From the NCBI GenBank assembly GCA_963930645.1, contig OZ005661.1:197144532-197208531 (forward strand): 64,000 bases of DNA, given 5' to 3'. A program made the position numbers and the translations under genes. Each line of letters starts with the position of its first letter. Within the stretch, counting starts at the first letter, position 1. Below, piece after piece: positions 57,431 through 64,000 of the stretch. This stretch comes from Salticus scenicus. Its lineage: Eukaryota; Arthropoda; Arachnida; Araneae; Salticidae. The notes under the pieces were generated by a model. It searched no databases, was not told where the DNA came from, and saw nothing but the letters and a program-made list of their open reading frames with translations.

Positions 57431-58910
57431 AAAAGTAGTTAGAATAGAAAAGAAAATATATAATTTTTAGTACGACAGGATTATTGCTTTCAATCTGACA
57501 CTTGGTGTCTTTATCATGTGTTATGTTTCAACTTGAATATTATGTCAAGACTGTTTCCCTTTGCAACAAGTTAATATATATATATATATTTACTTAAAAT
57601 TGATATGAAAAGAGCTAAAGAAATTAAAAAAAAAAAAAAAAAAAGAATATGGTAACATTGCTAAGAAACGCAACTTTTTTTAGGTAAATATCAGTCATTT
57701 ATTTTATTTACTTATTTATTATGCTTTTTGTTTATTTAGACTTATTCAGAGATGTTTCTCTATTTCTTTTACGCATTAAATTAATATATATATTTCTTAT
57801 TATTATTATGTCTTAATGCATATATATGCAAAATTTCATAACGCTTGAACAATAATTTACGAAATGGTTTATAATGCTTTCCACCCCCTTAAAATTAATG
57901 CTACGACTATTTACTAATGAATTTTTATTTTTTCTTTTGATTCGTAATGACTACGATTCAGTCTTTATTTAAAAAGTGACAGTGTAAATTTTTCGAAGCT
58001 CTCATATTTTGAATACTTATGTATTGAAAATTATTAATGAAAATGAAAAATATTTTGTTGAGTAGAAACAACTTAAATCGTCGAAAATTAAATAAAAATA
58101 AAAAAGTAAATCCGAGAGAAATACAAATAATGATGATGATGATGATGATGATATACACAAGATATCAATTTAATCAAAAATTTTCATTGAATCGATTTAA
58201 TTAAAATTTCTTTCAAGGTATGAGAAGCATATACGCATATACCGTTACATATTAGCATATACAATTTACCGTTTTACAAATCGCAATAATTTCAGTTGGA
58301 TTGGGAAAAAAAAATCCTCAAAGGTTTCAAACTAATAATGATGATAATAATGACAAGTTCAATATTATATTTAGAGATTCCGTTGAAAATTCGTTAAAGC
58401 AGAAATAATTAATCTTCAGCAATTTTACACTTTGGGAAGAATTTCCTTCTTTTTAAACATGCAGATTCAATTTCTTTAACATCATTCCCCATTTTTCTCA
58501 TTCTCTTTTCTACATCCCTCCCTCTACGTTTTACTTCGCTGATTACTACTGAATTTTTCGCTTTACGCTATTTTTTTCTGCATTTTCTTTTTTCTTCATT
58601 TTACTTTTTTTAACAATAATTTATATTTTTCCTTTCTTACTTTTCTTTCTTTCTTTTTTCTTTTTACATTAATTATTTATTTTCTTTTCCTTGATATTTC
58701 TGTAAATATAACGACATCATGCTAAAAAAAACATGTTTTCAAAGTTTACTATTTCACTTTTATTGCTTATTTAAAATTATATAATATCTACACACGTGCA
58801 TATACACAAGTATAGCAAATATTTCTATGAAAAAAAAAAATCCTATTGCAATATAACAAATACTACTAACATAATACTAGATATACTACATGTAGTAATT
58901 ACTATCATAT

Positions 58911-59465
58911 TATGAGAGGAATCTCATTTTACCGTAGAATGCATGCATGTAGTATATGCATGTTATTGTGTTTATTATATTATGCACATGAAGTTATTGT
59001 CTCTGTAAAACAATCTTAGTGAGCTTTCGTGCATTATGAAAGCGGCAGTTGAATGCATTGGATTTAAAATATCTTTTGCAGAAGTTTTTTTTCTCTTTTT
59101 TGTCAGAACTTTGTACACGAAATAATACAAAAATAATTTTATATATTTATTTTAAAAGTATCTCTTTTAGATATGTATTTATACAAAGATTTTTGTAAAA
59201 GTATACCTTATTGAATGATATTTTTATTAGTCAGTGTAATATCGAAAAATGTATCATAACTAAAATATTAATTTCTTAAAGCTGTTCATTTCAAAAGCTG
59301 TACAAGAAAAAAAATATAAAGTTGTGTATAATATAAATATATAAAAATACAATAAAAATATAATATAAAAATATAATATATAGAGACAAATATTTACAAA
59401 TTTGTAAGAAAAAAAAGTGTACTTTTTAATCGTCAGTATATATAATTATAGGTAAATTTAAAGAA
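58911..59465. other. AT-rich stretch, no gene seen
   Basis: Beyond the end of the duplication. No motif recognised. Confidence 0.55.
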
Positions 59466-59468
59466 AAT

Positions 59469-59932
59469 ATTCTGTTGTGTCACTCACACGACTTTCTCTT
59501 ACCCTGAAATTTAATACTATAAATATAGGTTGCAGATTAAGAGGTAAGATAACGAGTACTGTTATGTAAACCTATGTTAAACAATTCAAATTAGGCTTCG
59601 GAAGAGTTTTATATGATAATTAGTTCTGTGTGAGGGGAGGCTAACGCCCCCTTTAACCCCCCGTTTCATCAATGCACCTACATTTATATAGAATTTAATT
59701 CGGTTATTAAAAAATTAATTCTGTTTTTAAAAAATAATTTATTAAGATTAATATTTAAAAAAATTATCATTTATGATAATGCAGACGATTTCCATATTAG
59801 AGAAGTAGTATAACACTAAATATTAAAAAAAAAAATGTTGAATTTATTCTCAATATTACATTAAAAAAAAAAAAGAAAAAAATTTTATTTATTTATTTAT
59901 TTATTTTTATCTATTTATTTTTATTTTTATTT

Positions 59933-59963
<31 letters not shown>

Positions 59964-60845
59964 TTGTTCTTAAAGATGAAAAAAAATCGATAACTTTATT
60001 TTAAATTATCGCAGATCGATGGTTCAACCATTCGTTTTAAAGGTATTGGCGAGCTCTTTTGAAAGATGCCCATCATGAAAATTTACTCCCCTCGAGCGGG
60101 GACTTTCCCCCCACGAGGGGGAGGCGAGGCTCCTAGATACACAATTTTTTTTCCCAGTTGACTATCTCTATTACAAAAAAGATATACTCGTTTCATTTGG
60201 TTTAGTGCAGTCTATAGATGTTAAACTCTACTAACCTGCAATTTCCCCCATACACGTAATGTATTTGAATACTTTTGAGTGTCCCTGTACAGAGCCTGAT
60301 TAAGGGGAAAGCACACATTATTTATACTTACACCGTTATTTTTTAACAAATACTTCCCTCCTATAATAAACACAAAATTCTCATTAAAAATTATTTAAAA
60401 GAATTCTGGTGTCTAATAACGGTGAGTAAATTGGATTGTTTCACACCGTTCATTTTTTATAAAAAATATTTCCTCGTCAAAGCGTGCAATTTCTATGACA
60501 TGAAGTAAAAAATAATTGTAAAAATATTCCGGTGAGAGTGGAGATAATGTGTGCTTCCCCCTTAATCAGGCTCTGTCCCTGTACACGAACCATTTGCTTC
60601 ATCTCAACGAAACGCTTACTGTGGCATCCCTATATGATACACATTTAGAATACCGAGTTTGGAATTTCTGCTACTATTTTTTCTTGAGATATGCTGATAA
60701 CAGACAGACACACAGACCATTCGTTTAAAACATGATTTTCGTATTCAGGGGACCTCAGAACATGTAAATATAACAAAAACTCACGTTCGAAAATTTGACC
60801 CTAAAACATTACTTTCTCGACCCTATGGGTAAGAAAAAATAAAAA
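59469..60845 (+). mobile_element. F1 element, full-length copy with a nested MITE
   Basis: Begins TCTGTTGTGTCACTCACACG then ACTTTCTCTTACCC; ends TATGGGTAAGAAAAAATAAA, where the terminal repeat has decayed. A hAT-type MITE (60290-60575) splits the core exactly within GTGTCCCTGTA/CACGAAC. Without it the copy is about 1.08 kb, like the others. Long (ATTT)n tract at 59884-59965. Confidence 0.85.
60290..60575. mobile_element. hAT-type MITE, 286 bp, 8-bp target duplication
   Basis: Tips CAGAGCCTGATTAAGGGG and, inverted, the same sequence, continuing for about 33 bp with one mismatch (GGGGAAAGCACACATTAT against GGGGGAAGCACACATTAT). TCCCTGTA is duplicated exactly at 60282-60289 and 60576-60583. CAGAG tips and 8-bp duplications are typical of hAT elements. 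No coding frame. Confidence 0.95.
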
Positions 60846-60889
60846 CCAAACGTTAAAAATTATATACAATCTATAAAAATTCTAAAAAA

Positions 60890-61150
60890 ATAATTTGGTG
60901 TGTCACACGTACGACTTTTTCTTATCTTGCATTTCAATATTATAAGAATAGATTGCAGATTAATTCGTAAGATCAATAATGTAAGATAACAAAGATCAAA
61001 CTTCTTTAAAAATAATCTAAAATATAGTAAGGACAGTTACTTTTGATACATAATTCTGTATGTGTATGTAGGGAGCTGCCACCTCAACCCCCTCCCCCTT
61101 CAATTATTGGGATTACGTATATTTATATGGAAATATTTCAAGGCTGCTAT
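60890..61150 (+). mobile_element. F1 element, 5' fragment
   Basis: TTTGGTGTGTCACACGTACG then ACTTTTTCTTATC, the TTGCAGATTAATTCGTAAGA segment and the C-rich CTCAACCCCCTCCCCC patch follow the F1 order, but it breaks off about 260 bp in. It lies just downstream of the full copy. Confidence 0.65.
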
Positions 61151-61454
61151 TAATTTGCCTTCAAACTAGCCAATCTCAATAAAATTTTTCAAGTGGAAAC
61201 CTAATACGAAATTCAAGACATCTTCATTATTATACACACAAAATATTTATATCAAAGTGCGTCTAAGTCTAAACTCTACTTCCGATTTGTATATAAATTA
61301 GTAGACGTGTTACAGGATGTTATCGATGGAACCGTACAAATTTAAATAAATGTAAGACTTACAGTTACATATATATAGAGAGACAGAGATAGATAGATGT
61401 ATATATTTACTCGTTTGCTAAATATAATTTTTATACACTTAAATTATTTATAGT

Positions 61455-61613
61455 TCATTTTAGTAAGAAAAAAAAAAAAAAAAACTTTCTGCCAGAAATT
61501 CTCTGTAATTTGAGAAAAGAGTCGTAAATTACGGAAAAATTACGTCGACAAAACATATTTATCTGTAATTACAAAGAATTTCTGGCAGCAAATTTGTATT
61601 TTTTTTTTAACAG
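61455..61613. mobile_element. Foldback MITE (CACTG end) with possible 8-bp target duplication
   Basis: CTGCCAGAAATTCTCTGTAA near 61490 pairs with TACAAAGAATTTCTGGCAG near 61570. The right end is TTTTTTAACAGTG. TATAGTTC lies just before the left end (61449-61456) and just after the right end (61616-61623). It occurs a further time at about 61636. Confidence 0.6.
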
Positions 61614-61639
61614 TGTATAGTTCTTTCTCAGTGTATAGT

Positions 61640-62800
61640 TCTTCAACACACAAAAGAATCTGGATACATTACAATTTATTAAATGACATACAACTTGGGC
61701 AAAAAAACTCAAACAATCTATTGTGATCTTTAATTTTTTCCTTTAAAAACCCCTCTCATTTAAATTAATTTATACAATCGTTAATTACTAAATGTTCGGA
61801 AAGTTGAATTGGGTCACTTCAGATTTGTTTTACTGCATCATAAAAGTATGTATATTTACATGTGTGTAGTTTGTACGTGTACGTTCAGAAATAAAAATCA
61901 TTAATGCTTCAAAAAGTGATACAAATAATAAAAAACAAATAATTAAAATATATTCAAGTTATAATATAAATTTAAATGATTTTTATGTTTGTAATTCTTC
62001 TTCATCTCTTCACTTAGCAATAAAATATTAATTTTTCCTTAAATTTTCTTTATTATTTTATGAAATCAAGAAATTTATTATAAAAAAAATACTTACGTTT
62101 TCAATGTATTTTTAAAATATATTCTGCTAGCACATAAAATGTTTATTTTTCTTTAATATCATTGTTTTTACATTTGTAACAAAATAATCTTTTTTGAAAG
62201 AATTCAATATAGAGGAAAACATAATTTGATAGTCATTTTAAATTTAGGACAATTCATTGGAAAATCTCAAATGAAAGTTCTTATGAAGTAAGTTTATTTC
62301 GAATAGTAAAGAATTTACTTGTTCAAAAGTACTTGAAATAGAGATACAACAATATATTTCCATGAACAAAAATTGCTTCATGTCAATTGAAAGATCTTCT
62401 CTTAAATTTTTATAGAATGTACTGTCCCCAAAAAGTAACAAAACATGAACAACATTTTTGGTACTCTCAAGTAGAAATTGTAAAAGAAATTTTAGCAAAT
62501 GTTCTTTAGATTTTATTCATTTTCAGAGGATTTCACACATTTTCTACGTACATTCTAAAATATCCTTAAAATTGAAAAAAATATTCACTGAAAGAAATTT
62601 TTCGGAGATATTTATGAAATAATATTTATCTTTAAAAGAGTAACACAAACTTTAGATAAACTAATTTTTACATTTTAAGAAATTTCTTCTTTGGGGCGCA
62701 CATTTAGTAATTAAATCAAATATTTGCATTGAATTATTTAAAAAACAGTAAATAGTCCTTATAATATTTTAGTTATATTTCTACAACAGTTATTTGTATT
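61640..62800. other. AT-rich stretch, no gene seen
   Basis: A minus-strand frame at 62244-62498 (84 aa) has no recognisable motif. Confidence 0.55.
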
Positions 62801-62986
62801 AGGGGGACCGGAAAATAATGTCGTTTTGAATTAATAAAATGAAACCGGAAATATTTGTTTAACAGTGTTTACATGGTACTTTACAAATAAACATCTTATA
62901 AGTTACCTAAGAACATCTTAAATTTTATCCAGGATATATTTCTGATGTCAGTATTGTAATTCAAAACGACATTATTTTCCGGTACG
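62801..62986. mobile_element. Short mariner-type MITE
   Basis: Inverted ends ACCGGAAAATAATGTCGTTT and its inverse, about 27 bp, with an AT-rich non-coding centre. The GACCGGAAAATAATG tip is mariner-like. Target duplication not clear. Confidence 0.75.
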
Positions 62987-64000
62987 CATCATACATATAA
63001 AATCTAGTAATTAACATAATAAAATAAAAATTTTAATTTATATCAAACAAAGACTGTTCTTAGGAATCGTATATTCTTCGTCAACAAATGATAAATTTTC
63101 ATTAAAAAAAAAATCTATTTCTAAAATACGGAAAACTAATATAACAGATATTTAATAAAAATTTAAGTTTTACCTGAAATGTGCTAACGCTAATAATAAT
63201 TTACTTATTCGTGTTTTGAAATATATTCTGGTTATATCTCACCAAACAAAAAATTTCGTTTAAAATGTCATTTTATTTATCAACCATGAATATGTTTTTA
63301 GAGAAGTTGGAGTATAAGGTTGAAATTTTATATCAACTATGCGATAAATGCTAGAGTCAGGTATCAAAGCGGAGTTTCCGAATACAATTCCCGACTCTTG
63401 CATTTGTCTTTATTTCCCCTGTTCGTTTGAAAATATGTTCATTATACGTAAAAAACAATTTTTAATTAAAATATTCTACATAAAACAAGAATATATAAAA
63501 TAATTATTAAAATTATATTTTTACTTTACAAAGATATTACGACGATACAATCATCATTTTTCTTTAAACCATACTTACGTAATTTTTGGGATTCTTCAAA
63601 TTCTTTGTTTTAAATATTACTCTACTTATATATAACTCATTGGATTTTAAACTTCTTTTAAATGTTTTGTTAAAAATGAATTTTATTTCTAGTCTTTCAT
63701 AAAATAGTACATGTGAGAACAATTAAATTAAATAATGACAAACTATTTTTGCTAAAAAAATGCGGTATCTCAAAGACTTGAATTCGTATCCTTAACAAAT
63801 AACAATTTTAAGGGAATTTGTTGGAATTTAGACAAAGTTTTCCGCGATACCAGTTAAGTTGCTTATTCTTAAAAGTTTTATGAGGGGAAAATGAAGTTAT
63901 TGAAAAATGTATTAAAAAATGGGTGAATAAAACGGAAAAATTTCCAAAAATCTTATTATGTTCTGGTATATTGTTATTCTACGATGATGTACTAACCATA
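62987..64000. other. AT-rich stretch with one hairpin
   Basis: At 63347-63403, AAATGCTAGAGTCAGG pairs with CCCGACTCTTGCATTT across a 26-base loop. Otherwise no feature recognised. Confidence 0.5.

Larger units (their letters stand above)
50911..58900. repeat. Copy B of the large direct duplication
   Basis: Counterpart of 43063-49965 (block list given there). DNA unique to B: about 1.25 kb at 51800-53050 with the inverted tRNA-like pair, an LTR-like insertion at about 53509-53950 and the F2 element at about 56123-57430. At 53099-53400 a plus-strand frame of about 100 residues is open, but the matching part of copy A has a one-base indel and stops, so it is not a conserved gene. Confidence 0.85.

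Overview
The window looks like non-coding nuclear DNA of an arthropod, most likely an arachnid. The sequence is very AT-rich, full of poly-A/T runs and (TA)n tracts, and packed with Tc1/mariner relics, a Jockey-like LINE, Gypsy LTR pieces and many short inverted-repeat elements. The arachnid guess rests on general resemblance of the LINE and Tc1/mariner proteins and is not proven. I see no convincing host protein-coding gene. The only long intact coding frame that I recognise belongs to a transposon.

Layout. 0-11 kb: simple repeats, a tRNA-derived SINE-like unit (about 4.66-4.87 kb), a duplicated 300-bp repeat (5.8-6.4 kb), copies of a recurring ~1-kb family (F1, ACTTTCTCTTACCC at its start, the inverse at its end), an F1 copy nested in a CAGTCGG-tipped MITE (7.57-8.81 kb), a TIR-bounded unit with a THAP-like peptide (9.24-9.72 kb) and an intact CAGTCGG MITE (9.93-10.15 kb). 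11.5-13.1 kb: an apparently complete Tc1 element with IR/DR ends and an uninterrupted 323-aa DD34E transposase. 14.5-16.9 kb: a foldback repeat split by a 5'-truncated LINE with a 12-bp target duplication, then a TAGGGTA-tipped MITE. 17-21 kb: degenerate tandem repeats and two broken Tc1 transposases, one split by CACTG-ended MITEs. 22.5-23.7 kb: an F1 copy in reverse. 24.3-26.9 kb: a deleted Gypsy-type element with two 277-bp LTRs. 27-34 kb: a CACTG MITE, an old Tc1 skeleton (30.1-31.75 kb) and a 322-bp MITE with CTCF-like motifs in both arms. 35.9-38.7 kb: two dead mariners, a MITE inside the second, and a solo LTR. 40.7-42.8 kb: a foldback and a ~140-bp tandem array.

43.06-58.9 kb is the dominant structure: an ancient direct duplication of roughly 7 kb (copy A about 43.06-49.97 kb, copy B about 50.91-58.90 kb). 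Each copy carries insertions the other lacks, so each supplies empty sites for the other. Between the copies is a CpG-rich triplicated repeat, unlike everything around it. Copy B contains an inverted pair of tRNA-like genes (anticodon TGT). 59.5-61.1 kb has two more F1 copies, one holding a hAT-type MITE with a perfect 8-bp target duplication. The remainder is AT-rich DNA with a mariner-like MITE and a small hairpin.

The parts do not form a pathway. They record repeated waves of transposition. Of the elements seen here only the Tc1 at 11.5-13.1 kb looks possibly competent. It could in principle mobilise elements with matching ends, but none of the MITEs in the window shares its tips.
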